DNA of 27,706 bases from JAWWPY01 sp033854735 (GCA_033854735.1 JAWWPY010000554.1:1-27706), one strand, 5' to 3'. Shown: positions 15,885-24,179, counted from the first letter of the stretch. Numbers and translations: made by a program. The notes: generated by a model not told the origin, from the sequence alone.

Positions 15885-17056
15885 TCGCCCCATCTGATCT
15901 CCTGCATGTTTCTGAGTGGGTCGCCGCGATCGCGGTCGTCACCTGCGCCATCGGGCTTGTCGCGCTGCGATTGCTGGCCGGCCGCTCCATTGCCGCGATG
16001 CTCAGCGTCGTCGCCGCCGTCACGGTCGTCACGTCCCTCGCCGGGGTCGGGGCGATCGCCGTCCTGATGCTGGCTCCTGGCAGCGATCAAAAGGTCATGC
16101 TGGAACTCCTCGGCATCGCGGGCCTGGCTGGGTTCGCCGTGGCGCTTTTCGTCAGCCGGAAGCTCAGCAAGGCCAGCCGCCTTCTCCTCGGTGCGGTGCA
16201 GGAGGTAGGGAAGACTGGCTTCTACGAGCCACCGCGGGTAACGCTTCCGGTCGAGCTCGCGGGGCTGTCCGAGGGACTCGCAGCCGCCCATGAGCGGCTG
16301 GCGGATGCCCGCGAGCGGGAGCGCGCCCTGGAGGCGAGCCGGCGGGAACTGGTCGCCTGGGTCAGCCATGACCTGCGCACTCCGCTGGCCGGGCTGCGCG
16401 CGATGGCTGAGGCCCTGGAGGACGGGATCGTCAGGGACTACGAGACGGTCAGTACCTACCACACGCAGATGCGGCGCGAGGCGGACCGTCTGACGACCAT
16501 GATCGACGACCTGTTCGAGCTCTCCCGCATCCACGCGGGCGCGCTGCGGCTGTCCCGGCGCCTGGTCGGCCTGGACGACCTGGTAGCTGAGGCGCTGGCT
16601 AGCACAGAGCCACTGGCGCGGGCCAAAGGAGTCCGGCTGCAGGGCGCGTCGGTTCGGGGGCTTCCGGTTCTGGTAGACGCCGACGAGTTCGGCCGGGCGC
16701 TCCGCAACCTCGTGACCAACGCGATCCGGCACACTCCCTCAGATGGCATGGTGCAGGTCGAGGGCCAGGTCGAGCGGGGCATGGCCCGGGTGAGCGTGGC
16801 TGACGCCTGCGGCGGGATCGCCGCCGATGCGCTGCCGCGCGTTTTCGACGTGGCCTTCCGCGGTGAGACCGCCCGCACGCCCGGCCAGGACGGTGGCGCC
16901 GGGCTCGGGCTGAGCATCGCCCGCGGCATCGTCGAGGCCCACTCCGGTCAGATCGCGGTGAAGAACTCCGGCCCCGGCTGCCTGTTCGTTATACGGCTGC
17001 CGCTTGCCCTTGCGCCCGAGCAGGCGCCTCCGGTGTACGCGCGGCAGCGGGGCTGA
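15881..17056 (+). CDS. Sensor histidine kinase
   Basis: A 391-residue membrane kinase. Three hydrophobic segments lie at about residues 12-35, 38-65 and 72-92, with little periplasmic loop, so it may sense within the membrane. The H-box is WVSHDLRTPLAGLRAMAE (His near residue 165). The ATP domain has NLVTNAIRHTP, a G1 box VADACGGI (slightly off the usual D-x-G-x-G) and a G2 box GAGLGLSIARGIVEAH. It pairs with the upstream regulator (4-base overlap). Its last 68 bases overlap the end of the epimerase gene on the other strand. Confidence 0.93.
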   Translation: MIAPSDLLHVSEWVAAIAVVTCAIGLVALRLLAGRSIAAMLSVVAAVTVVTSLAGVGAIAVLMLAPGSDQKVMLELLGIAGLAGFAVALFVSRKLSKASRLLLGAVQEVGKTGFYEPPRVTLPVELAGLSEGLAAAHERLADARERERALEASRRELVAWVSHDLRTPLAGLRAMAEALEDGIVRDYETVSTYHTQMRREADRLTTMIDDLFELSRIHAGALRLSRRLVGLDDLVAEALASTEPLARAKGVRLQGASVRGLPVLVDADEFGRALRNLVTNAIRHTPSDGMVQVEGQVERGMARVSVADACGGIAADALPRVFDVAFRGETARTPGQDGGAGLGLSIARGIVEAHSGQIAVKNSGPGCLFVIRLPLALAPEQAPPVYARQRG

Positions 17057-18116
17057 TCCGCGCGGGGCTGACCGGATCCCGCAAGGTCGCCCGGGCGAAC
17101 TCGGCCATCCCGGTGCCGAAGCTCACCTCGGCACGGAAGCTGAGCCCGCTCGCCGCGGCCAACGGGGAGGCCACGATGTGGCGCACGTCGCCGAGCCGGA
17201 ACTTGCCGGTCACGACAGGTGGCGGGCCGCCGAAGGCCGCAGCGAGCGCCTCGGCCATCTGGCCGACCGTGTGCGGCTCACCGCTGGCGATGTTGAACGC
17301 CCGCAGCGTGCCCGGGTCCCCGGCGCCCAGCGCGTTCATATTCGCCTTGGCCACGTCCCGGACATGGACGAAATCGCGTCGCTGCCCGCCATCCTCATAG
17401 ACCTCGGGTGCCCGGCCGCCCTCGAGCGCGGACCGGAAGATCGCGGCCACGCCGGAGTACGGCGTGTCACGCGGCATTCTCGGCCCGTAGACATTGTGAT
17501 AGCGCAGCGCGACAGCCGACCCGCCGGTCATCCGCGCCCAGGTGGAGGCCAGGTGCTCCTGTGCGACCTTGCTGGCGGCATAGGCGTTACGGGGATCCAA
17601 CGGCGCCGACTCGACCACCGTGGCGGTCGTGAGCTCTTCGCCGCAGATCGGGCAGCGTGGCTCGAACTGGCCAGCCGACAGGTCGTCCGCGCTGCGCGGG
17701 GAAGGCCGCACCCGGCCATGCCGCGGGCAGTCGTAAGCGCCTTCGCCGTATACCACCATCGACGATGCCAGCACGAGGCGCGGGATTCCGCTGCGGCCCA
17801 TGGCCTCCAGCAGTACCGCCGTGCCAGTGACGTTGACGTCGGCGTAGGCCGGGAGATCGGAGAGATCAACGCCGAGCCCCACCAGGGCGGCCTGATGGCA
17901 CACCGCGTCCGCGCCCTCGACGGCCCGGCTGACCACCGCGGGATCGCGGACGTCGCCCACGGTCAGGTCGAACCCGGCGGGCAGATAACCCGGCGGCCCG
18001 GCGTGCACAGCGGGGGTAAGTGAATCCAGCCCCTGCACCTCATGGCCGGCCGCCTGCAGGATGTCGACGATGTGGGACCCGATGAAGCCCGCTGCCCCGG
18101 TCACCAGTATTCGCAT
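16989..18116 (-). CDS. NAD-dependent epimerase/dehydratase with Cys-rich insertion
   Basis: A 375-residue extended SDR enzyme. The NAD loop MRILVTGAAGFIGSHI opens the protein; the active site YAASK is at about residue 183 with a YHNVYGP substrate region. Between the first catalytic Ser region (LASSMVVYGEG) and YAASK sits an insertion of about 50 residues (CPRHGR..., CPICGEEL) that looks like a small zinc ribbon. I have the impression similar insertions occur in actinobacterial relatives. ATG 18116 is preferred over TTG 18128 because it starts the Rossmann strand. It likely acts on an NDP-sugar for the neighbouring glycosyltransferases. Confidence 0.9.
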   Translation of the reverse strand: MRILVTGAAGFIGSHIVDILQAAGHEVQGLDSLTPAVHAGPPGYLPAGFDLTVGDVRDPAVVSRAVEGADAVCHQAALVGLGVDLSDLPAYADVNVTGTAVLLEAMGRSGIPRLVLASSMVVYGEGAYDCPRHGRVRPSPRSADDLSAGQFEPRCPICGEELTTATVVESAPLDPRNAYAASKVAQEHLASTWARMTGGSAVALRYHNVYGPRMPRDTPYSGVAAIFRSALEGGRAPEVYEDGGQRRDFVHVRDVAKANMNALGAGDPGTLRAFNIASGEPHTVGQMAEALAAAFGGPPPVVTGKFRLGDVRHIVASPLAAASGLSFRAEVSFGTGMAEFARATLRDPVSPARISPAAARTPEAPARAQGQAAAV

Positions 18117-18220
18117 GCCGTCAGCCAAACATGCCGCCGGCCTGCGGTGATTCGGCCCAGGTTATTCGTCACCGCTCCGTAAGGGTCGATCAAGGTAGTT
18201 CATCGCTACTGTCGTGGGCC

Positions 18221-18871
18221 ATGGTGATCGATGTGGTTTTGCCGTGCCTGAACGAAGCCGAGGCGTTGCCGTGGGTGCTCTCCCGGATGCCCAACCGCTT
18301 CCACCCCATAGTGGCCGACAACGGCTCCACGGATGAGTCGGCGAAGATCGCGGCGGACTTCGGGGCGACAGTAGTCCGGGTACCCCGGCGCGGATTCGGC
18401 GCGGCCTGCCACGCCGGGCTGCTCACGGCGACCAGCGAAGTCGTCTGCTTCATGGATGCCGACGCCTCGCTCGATCCCGCTGACCTGCCGCTGGTCGCGG
18501 ACCCGATCCTGGCCGAGCAGGCTGACCTGGTCCTCGGCCGGCGCATTGCGCGTGGGCTGCGCACCTGGCCGCTGCACGCCCGGCTCGGGAACAAGGTCCT
18601 CGCCGCGCAGCTTCGCCGCCGCACCGGCACACGCCTGCGCGACCTGGGGCCGATGCGAGCCGCGCGCCGTGAGCCGCTGCTGGGCCTCGCCCTCCTCGAC
18701 CGCCGGTTCGGCTACCCGCTGGAGATGGTGATGGGTGCTGCCGCCTCGGGCTGGCGGATCCAGGAGGCCGATGTGCCGTACCTGCCCCGATCCGGGCGCT
18801 CCAAGGTCACCGGCACGGTCGGCGGGACCGTGCGCACCGTTCGCGACATGCGGAAGGTGCTCGCCTCATGA
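18221..18871 (+). CDS. GT2 glycosyltransferase (DPM-synthase-like)
   Basis: A 216-residue cytoplasmic GT-A fold enzyme. It starts VIDVVLPCLNEAEALPWVL; the nucleotide and metal site is ADNGSTDES followed by CFMDADASLDP (DxD-like). The C-terminal part has GYPLEMVMGAAASGWRIQEADVPY, common in polyprenol-phosphate sugar synthases. It likely transfers a sugar from an NDP donor to a lipid or small acceptor. ATG 18221 and GTG 18224 are adjacent starts without a clear ribosome binding site. Its TGA overlaps the next gene (ATGA), forming a two-gene unit divergent from the epimerase. Confidence 0.88.
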   Translation: MVIDVVLPCLNEAEALPWVLSRMPNRFHPIVADNGSTDESAKIAADFGATVVRVPRRGFGAACHAGLLTATSEVVCFMDADASLDPADLPLVADPILAEQADLVLGRRIARGLRTWPLHARLGNKVLAAQLRRRTGTRLRDLGPMRAARREPLLGLALLDRRFGYPLEMVMGAAASGWRIQEADVPYLPRSGRSKVTGTVGGTVRTVRDMRKVLAS

Positions 18872-19689
18872 AGAAGCTCGCGGCGCAACTCATCGTCATC
18901 GCCAAGGCACCGGTGCCCGGTCAGGTCAAGACCAGGCTGACGCCGCCGTTCACTCCGCAGGAGGCGGCCAGGCTGGCTGAAGCGGCGCTGACTGACACCC
19001 TGGAGGCTGCGGCACGTGCCCCGTTCTCCCGCCGCGTGCTCGCCCTGGCCGGTACGTCCAGCACGCCGCGCGGCGGCTGCGGGGTGGGCGCCGCCCGTGA
19101 GGGCTGGCTTCCCCGGGCGGAGTGGCTTCCCCGGGGTTTCGAGGTGACCGGCCAGCGCGGGCAGGGGCTCGACGAGCGGATCGCCGCCGCTTTCGACGAG
19201 GCCTACGCGCGGCTGCCGGTCCCGGTCGTGCTGATCGGAATGGATACCCCGCAGGTGACCCCCGCGTTGCTGGAGAGCGTGGCGCGGCCGCTCGCCCGCG
19301 GGGAAGCCGACGCCGTGTTCGGCCCGGCCCGGGACGGCGGTTTCTGGCTGCTCGGCCTGCGCAGGCCCGATCCCAGCCTCATCCTCGGCGTCCCCATGTC
19401 ACAGACCCACACGGGCCGGGGCCAGCTCTCCCGCCTGCTCCGGGCCAGCCTTCGGGTGCGGTTGGCGCCTGAACTGATCGACGTGGATACCGCCGCCGAC
19501 GCTCACGAGGTGGCCCTCAAGGCGCCGGACAGCCGGTTTGCAGCCACCCTCAGCGGCATCTCCGGCGAGCGGGACCCAGGCCGCCCGGTTGCCCTGGGCG
19601 GGCCGGATGTGCTCGGCGGGGCGGATGCGATGGCCGCGCTGGATGGGGGAACCGCGGCGCTGGCCAGGGCCGGTTCCGGGAGACGGTAA
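18868..19689 (+). CDS. DUF2064 / TIGR04282-type transferase
   Basis: A 273-residue nucleotidyl/glycosyltransferase-like protein. The start LIVIAKAPVPGQVKTRLTPPFTP is the family's G-x-x-KTRL signature; LIGMDTPQVTPALL holds the acidic metal site, then FGPARDGGFWLLGLRRP. Proteins of this group (called rSAM/selenodomain-associated transferase 1 or arsenosugar glycosyltransferase) typically sit beside a GT2 protein, as here. A local insertion around residues 63-91 (TPRGGCGVGAAREGWLPRAEWLPRG) interrupts the domain, and the last 45 residues are a low-complexity tail. Coupled to the GT2 gene by ATGA. Confidence 0.85.
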   Translation: MKKLAAQLIVIAKAPVPGQVKTRLTPPFTPQEAARLAEAALTDTLEAAARAPFSRRVLALAGTSSTPRGGCGVGAAREGWLPRAEWLPRGFEVTGQRGQGLDERIAAAFDEAYARLPVPVVLIGMDTPQVTPALLESVARPLARGEADAVFGPARDGGFWLLGLRRPDPSLILGVPMSQTHTGRGQLSRLLRASLRVRLAPELIDVDTAADAHEVALKAPDSRFAATLSGISGERDPGRPVALGGPDVLGGADAMAALDGGTAALARAGSGRR

Positions 19690-19705
19690 ACCCGGGGGTG
19701 GCCGG

Positions 19706-20725
19706 TCAGCTGCGCTTTTTCTTCCGGAGCTTGCGAAGGTCGCGAGGCTTGACGTAGGGCTCCTGGCCGAGCGGGACACCTTCGGCGACGGCCCGGCCAC
19801 GCTCAAGTTCCGCGTTGAATTCCGCGCCGATCAGGATCACGAGGTTCGTGATCCACAGCCAGACGAGAAAGATGATCACTGCGGCGATGCTGCCGTAGGT
19901 CTTGTTGTAGTGGCCGAAGTTCGCCACGTACAGGGCGAACAGGCCCGACGCGATCATCCACCCTACGACTGCGACAACTCCTCCCGGGCTGACCCAGCGG
20001 AGGCCTTGCTTCGCGTTGGGCGACACCCAGTACAGGATCGCGAACATGAGGCTGACAATTATCAGCAGCACGGGCCACTTCGCGATGTCCCAGGCGGTGA
20101 CGGCGGCCGACCCGATACCCAGGGTCTGGCCCACCTGACGAGCCAGGCCGCCGGTGACGACGACCATGACGGCGCACAGCACCAGCATGATCATGATGAC
20201 CAGCGTGACGCCGATGCGGATCGGCGTGGTCTTCCAGAAGGGCCGGCCCTCCGGGACGTCATAGATGGCGTTGGAGGCGCGCATGAACGCGGCGACGTAG
20301 CCCGATGCCGACCACAGGGCCCCGGCGAGCCCGGCGATCGCGAGAATGCCCGCGCTCGTGTGGCCCTTCTGCAGATTGGCTACGGCGTGCAGAAAGATCT
20401 GCCTGACCGCACCGGGGGCGGCATGGCCGAGGTTGGTGATCAGCGGCTGAGTGGCTGATTTGCCGATCAGTCCCAGCAACGACACCACGACCAGCAGGCC
20501 AGGAAAGATGGACAAGACCCCGTAGTACGTCAGCGCCGCGGCCCGGTCGGTCAGGGCGTCCTGGCCGAATTCACCGACCGTGCGCTTGGCCGCGGCCAGC
20601 CAGGAGCTGCCGCTGAGATCGGTAGGGCCAGCGGGGACGTCGTGGCCGCTGTCGCCCGGCCGCGCCGAAGCTTCTGCCGACCCGTCCCTGGTCCCTGGGC
20701 CCGCGCCATCCGACGCATCAGCCAT
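19706..20725 (-). CDS. YihY/BrkB-family membrane protein
   Basis: A 339-residue inner-membrane protein with about six transmembrane helices. Family marks are DRAAALTYYGVLSIFPGLLVVVSLLGLIG, LWSASGYVAAFMRASNAIYDV, and WVSPGGVVAVVGWMIASGLFALYVANFGHYNKTYGSIAAVIIFLVWLWITNLVILIGAEFNAE. The N-terminus is acidic and disordered and the C-terminus ends in a KKKR tail. The family's transport function is not established. GGAGGGG is correctly spaced from ATG 20725. It lies 38 bases downstream of the DUF4235 gene, so it probably belongs to that operon. Confidence 0.92.
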   Translation of the reverse strand: MADASDGAGPGTRDGSAEASARPGDSGHDVPAGPTDLSGSSWLAAAKRTVGEFGQDALTDRAAALTYYGVLSIFPGLLVVVSLLGLIGKSATQPLITNLGHAAPGAVRQIFLHAVANLQKGHTSAGILAIAGLAGALWSASGYVAAFMRASNAIYDVPEGRPFWKTTPIRIGVTLVIMIMLVLCAVMVVVTGGLARQVGQTLGIGSAAVTAWDIAKWPVLLIIVSLMFAILYWVSPNAKQGLRWVSPGGVVAVVGWMIASGLFALYVANFGHYNKTYGSIAAVIIFLVWLWITNLVILIGAEFNAELERGRAVAEGVPLGQEPYVKPRDLRKLRKKKRS

Positions 20726-20763
20726 CGACCGCTCCCCTCCTCATCTTCGGCCGTCAGGCCGGC

Positions 20764-21027
20764 TCAGTATTCAGGCCGGGACGGCATCAGCCTGCGGGCA
20801 CCCTGAGCGGCGCCACGGTCCACGGCCGCCTTTACCACGGCGGACACCGCCCCTTGAAGGGCAGCGGCCAGCAGGATTTCTTTCCAGGTGTGTTCCGGGT
20901 CGGTTGCCTCCGGAGCGTCCTCCTTACCGGCGACGAGCTTCCATACCTGCTTGAACACAATTCCGGCGAGGGCTCCGCTGGCCACGCTGAGGACGAGGCT
21001 GGCCGCTTTGAAAGGCAGTTTCTTCAT
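20764..21027 (-). CDS. DUF4235 small membrane protein
   Basis: An 87-residue protein with two hydrophobic segments (about residues 7-25 and 48-68) separated by the short acidic linker KEDAPEATDPEHTWKEIL. FKQVWKLVAGKEDAP and AVKAAVDRGAAQGARR match DUF4235. Its function is unknown. The ATG overlaps the DUF3618 stop (ATGA), so it is translated with it. It is part of a membrane-stress-type operon widespread in actinomycetes. Confidence 0.88.
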   Translation of the reverse strand: MKKLPFKAASLVLSVASGALAGIVFKQVWKLVAGKEDAPEATDPEHTWKEILLAAALQGAVSAVVKAAVDRGAAQGARRLMPSRPEY

Positions 21028-21524
21028 CGGCGCTTGATCGCCCTGGTCAGCCAGGCACCGGCCAGCAACAGGACGCCGGCCCCCACCGCGTACGGGACGG
21101 GCCGCTGACCCACCGTGCGCGCAGCCCGTGCCGTCTGCGTGCTCACCTGCCGCCTGAGGTTTTCCGCCTGGCTGGCGATCTTCGTGGTGGCTTCGCCAGT
21201 CACGCCGACGATCTTCGTGGTGGCCTGGCCCGACTTATCCGTGATCTTGGTGGTGAGTTCGCCGGTCTTGTCGGCGATCCGGCCCTTCACCTGGCTTGCC
21301 TTGTCGCGGGCCCGGGCGGATACGTCCAGCTTCGCGGTGAGGGCTTCCACCGTCTCACCGAGTCGCTCGCGAGTGCGCTCAATGTCCTCGGCCAGCGCCT
21401 CGGGGTCATTTGGTATGGCGTCCGCTGCGGTCTGCTGCACGGCCGTGCGTGGCTGGCCGGTATCACCCGCGAGGCTTTCCGCCGTGGGCTCGCCCGTTTT
21501 ACTCTTCGGCCTGTTGGTCGTCAT
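21024..21524 (-). CDS. DUF3618 protein
   Basis: 166 residues. The DUF3618 core is DPEALAEDIERTRERLGETVEALTAKLDVSARARDKA (about residues 43-79). A run of repeated TTKI/TGEATTKI units follows (about 85-115) that reads as amphipathic helix. One C-terminal membrane helix (about 143-160) is followed by a positively charged tail. It probably tethers a helical rod to the membrane; function unknown. The ATG overlaps the stop of the holin-like gene, and DUF4235 follows with another overlap. Confidence 0.9.
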   Translation of the reverse strand: MTTNRPKSKTGEPTAESLAGDTGQPRTAVQQTAADAIPNDPEALAEDIERTRERLGETVEALTAKLDVSARARDKASQVKGRIADKTGELTTKITDKSGQATTKIVGVTGEATTKIASQAENLRRQVSTQTARAARTVGQRPVPYAVGAGVLLLAGAWLTRAIKRR

Positions 21525-21946
21525 CGGTGCGCCCTTTCCTTGATTTCTTCAACATCGGCCTTCACGCTGTCCACGGTCTGCTGCGGCACGGGCGGCGCGG
21601 CCCCCCGCACCTGCTTGCGGCCGAGAGCCGCGAGTGTTGCTGAGATGACGAACAGCACGCCGCCGACGACCAGCGCGCTACCCCACGCCGGCATGACTTT
21701 GGCGAGCAGCAAGATGACGGCGGCGAGGACCGCGGCTACGCCATACAGGGCGATGGCGCCGCCGCTGCCGAACATCGCCGCGCCAAAGCCGAGACGCTTA
21801 CCCTTCCGCGTCATCTCCAGTTCAGCCAGCCGCAACTCCTCGCGCACCAGCCGGGAGACCTGCTCGGAAAGTTGCTTGGCCAGGTCGCCGATCGGACGAT
21901 CTTGACTAGCTGCCGGCGCCCCCTGGCCACGTGTGCCCTCATCCAT
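21521..21946 (-). CDS. Phage-holin-superfamily-like membrane protein (DUF1469)
   Basis: About 141 residues. An N-terminal amphipathic helix (PIGDLAKQLSEQVSRLVREELRLAELEMTRKGKR) precedes two membrane helices (about 54-80 and 84-106). A short C-terminal helix (SVKADVEEIKERAHR) closes it. This is the layout of the DUF1469/holin-like family that actinomycetes carry with DUF3618. ATG 21946 is chosen because GGAGGG lies just upstream and because it begins the conserved part; the frame extends further 5' without support. First gene of the operon, behind a sigma-B-like promoter. Confidence 0.87.
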   Translation of the reverse strand: MDEGTRGQGAPAASQDRPIGDLAKQLSEQVSRLVREELRLAELEMTRKGKRLGFGAAMFGSGGAIALYGVAAVLAAVILLLAKVMPAWGSALVVGGVLFVISATLAALGRKQVRGAAPPVPQQTVDSVKADVEEIKERAHR

Positions 21947-22002
21947 ACGCTCCGCCCTCCGCGAGTGGTCACCCAGAAGCCTGTCCTCCGCAAGCAGCCC
22001 GT

Positions 22003-22027
22003 CTACCCTGCGTGCGCTGGATCTAAC
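22003..22027 (-). promoter_or_regulatory. Sigma-B/SigF-like promoter of the holin-DUF3618-DUF4235 operon
   Basis: On the minus strand: GTTA, 15 bases, GGGTAG. This matches the actinomycete alternative-sigma pattern (GTTT/GNNT, 14-16 bases, GGGTA). It lies about 57 bases before the first start codon. General-stress control of this operon would fit. Confidence 0.5.
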
Positions 22028-22221
22028 AGGAACAGGCTGACAACGTGGCCGCGCTCCACCTGACGGCGGCGGCCGGGGTGGCCCGTGACGCGGAACAGGC
22101 GCTCGGCGAGTCGTAAAGATCTTGGCGACGGGTAACAACGAGTCCCTGGACGCACCGAACAGAGACAGGGGTCGCTCCGGCGCGCCGTAACAGCGGGGAA
22201 ACATCCAGCGGGGACGATGGA

Positions 22222-23040
22222 GTGATGGTGGCACGGCAGATCAGGATCGGGTGCGAATTCACCTATGTGGCTGAGATCGACACGCCGGTGATCTTCCAGG
22301 TGCAGCCGGGCGAGTCCCTGTCCGTAGCGCTCCGGGGCGAGCAGTGGTCGTCCAAGCCGCCGATAGCGATCCGCGGCTACACCGATCTGTACGGCAACCC
22401 GTGTGCCCGTGCTGTGCTCCCCGCCGGGCGGTCAAGCTTGGGATGGGACGCGGTCGCTGCGGTCCCGGATGCCACCGAGGACGCCAACGGGGATGCCCCG
22501 GAATGCGCCCCTGACGCTCTGCCTGACGATACTTTGATTTACATCTTGCCTAGCCGATACTGCCTGCCTGACGTGCTGGCCGACGAGGCGTGGGCCCGCT
22601 TCGGCGGGCTGCTGCCCGGCTACGGTCGCGTCCAGGTGATCTGCGACTACGTCCACGACCACCTCACGTTCGAGTACGGTAGCTCGACTCCCCTGTCGAC
22701 TGCCGCTGACGTCAATTCGGCCGGGCGCGGGGTCTGCCGTGACTTCACCCACCTGGCTATCTCGTTCTGCCGGGCACTCAACATCCCAGCCCGTTACGTA
22801 TTCGGATACTTGCCTGATATGGACGTCCCCCCCGATCCCGCACCGATGGACTTCGCGGCCTGGATGGAGGTCTGGCTCGATGACCAGTGGTGGACCTTCG
22901 ATCCTCGTAACAACATGCGACGCAAGGGCCGGATCGTGATCGGCCGGGGCCGCGACGCATCGGACGTGGCCATGGCGACGACGTTCGGCGGCCCACTTCT
23001 CGAATCGATGGTGGTCCACGCCGAGGAAGTGTCCGGCTGA
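22222..23040 (+). CDS. Transglutaminase-like protein, variant active site
   Basis: A 272-residue protein. An N-terminal beta domain (about 1-90) precedes a transglutaminase-like papain-fold core. The catalytic Cys is in SAGRGVCRDFTHLAISFCRAL (about residue 173). The Asp position is WWTFDPRNN. The His position, usually HAW, reads FAAWMEVWL, so the classical His is replaced by Ala; related proteins often have other residues there. GTG 22222 or ATG 22225 is the start. It overlaps the next transglutaminase gene by one base (TGATG). Role perhaps in peptide or cell-wall processing, not determinable. Confidence 0.88.
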   Translation: MMVARQIRIGCEFTYVAEIDTPVIFQVQPGESLSVALRGEQWSSKPPIAIRGYTDLYGNPCARAVLPAGRSSLGWDAVAAVPDATEDANGDAPECAPDALPDDTLIYILPSRYCLPDVLADEAWARFGGLLPGYGRVQVICDYVHDHLTFEYGSSTPLSTAADVNSAGRGVCRDFTHLAISFCRALNIPARYVFGYLPDMDVPPDPAPMDFAAWMEVWLDDQWWTFDPRNNMRRKGRIVIGRGRDASDVAMATTFGGPLLESMVVHAEEVSG

Positions 23041-23924
23041 TGCTCAATTCCCAGTTGCTGCGGGCACCCGTGCTCGATCATCACGGGCTTGACCTTGACG
23101 CCGCTGGCCGGGTCACCTACGTCATCGAGCAGAGCTTCCGCTACGAGTACGAGGCCCCGGTGGAGTCACTGCGGCAGCGGCTGGTCATCGTGCCCCCGGC
23201 CCGCCACGGCGGCCAGTACAGACGCGGGCACCGGCTGGAAGTGGACGGCGCTCGTGCCCAGCGCTATCTGCGCCGGGACGTCCACGGCAACGTCGTCGCC
23301 TGGTTGCGGGCCGAGCGGGTGACGCACGCCGTCGAGTTCCGGCTGGCCGCCATAGTCGAACGGATCCGCGATGACGGGCCAGCCGTCCTGCCGGCCGAGG
23401 CCCTGCACAGCCCGGGCCTGCTGCGGCCCACCCGGCTCACCGCCGCCAACGACCGGCTGCGCGATCTGGCCATCGACCTGGCCGCGGAGGCGGGCACTCC
23501 TCTCGAGAGGGCCGAGCGGATCTGCGACTTCGTCCACGGGGCTATCACCTACGAGCACGGCGTCACGACCGTGCGGACCACCGCCGCCGAGGCCCTGGCT
23601 GGCGGCCGGGGGGTCTGCCAGGATTCCGCTCATGTGATGCTCGCGCTCTGTCACCTCGTCGGGCTGCCCGCCCGTTATGTCTCGGGCCATCTGCTCGGCC
23701 AGGGCGGCACCCACGCATGGGTCGAAGTCGTCGTGCCGCGGGCGCCGGACGCGGTCGCCATCGCGTTCGACCCCTGCAATGGCCGCCGGGCCGACAGCGG
23801 CTATGTCACCGTGGCGACGGGCCGCGACTACTCCGACGTGGCCCCGGCATCCGGCTCGTACGTCGGCACGTCACGCAGCCGGCTTATCACCGACCGCCGC
23901 GTGGGCATCCTCGCCGCCGCGTAG
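23040..23924 (+). CDS. Transglutaminase-like cysteine protease family protein
   Basis: A 294-residue protein. The N-terminal beta-rich domain is typical of this bacterial group (VTYVIEQSFRYEYEAPVESLRQRLVIVPP). The core has an intact triad: Cys in GGRGVCQDSAHVMLALCHLVGLPARYVSGH, His in GTHAWVEVVVP and Asp in AFDPCNGRR. Such proteins are usually cytoplasmic proteases or amidases rather than cross-linkers. It is coupled to the preceding paralogue, whose His is missing. The two may work as a pair, one active and one modified. Confidence 0.92.
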   Translation: MLNSQLLRAPVLDHHGLDLDAAGRVTYVIEQSFRYEYEAPVESLRQRLVIVPPARHGGQYRRGHRLEVDGARAQRYLRRDVHGNVVAWLRAERVTHAVEFRLAAIVERIRDDGPAVLPAEALHSPGLLRPTRLTAANDRLRDLAIDLAAEAGTPLERAERICDFVHGAITYEHGVTTVRTTAAEALAGGRGVCQDSAHVMLALCHLVGLPARYVSGHLLGQGGTHAWVEVVVPRAPDAVAIAFDPCNGRRADSGYVTVATGRDYSDVAPASGSYVGTSRSRLITDRRVGILAAA

Positions 23925-24009
23925 TTCAACTCCCAGCCCGGATCGCGGTAGCCCACCGCGGATACCAGCCGGGCGCGAGCCGCTGGAAGCCGCCTCCGGA
24001 AATAAACCG

Positions 24010-24038
24010 TTGCGATACCTATTGCCCACAGGTACTCT
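24010..24038 (+). promoter_or_regulatory. Promoter-like TTGCGA-17-TACTCT
   Basis: TTGCGA at 24010-24015 and TACTCT at 24033-24038, 17 bases apart. The -10 fits the actinomycete TANNNT pattern. It precedes the 34-codon leader ORF. Confidence 0.4.
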
Positions 24039-24074
24039 CGATAACAGGCAGCACGCCAACTGGAAGGAACACCC

Positions 24075-24179
24075 GTGAAACTCTGGGCAGTCGGTCACCA
24101 GCGAGACGAAAGGTATGCCTGCATACCCTCGTCCTTGCGACCGACGGGCATTCTGGGGATGCCGGAGGCTTCTGGATAG
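24075..24179 (+). CDS. 34-residue leader-type ORF
   Basis: GTG start with GGAAGGA centred about 8 bases upstream and TAG stop. The peptide reads VKLWAVGHQRDERYACIPSS and continues LRPTGILGMPEASG. No family recognised. The strong ribosome site, the promoter-like sequence before it and the terminator hairpin 24 bases after the stop give the layout of a leader peptide or a small standalone gene. It could control read-through into the tRNA array by attenuation. A chance ORF cannot be excluded. Confidence 0.4.
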   Translation: MKLWAVGHQRDERYACIPSSLRPTGILGMPEASG

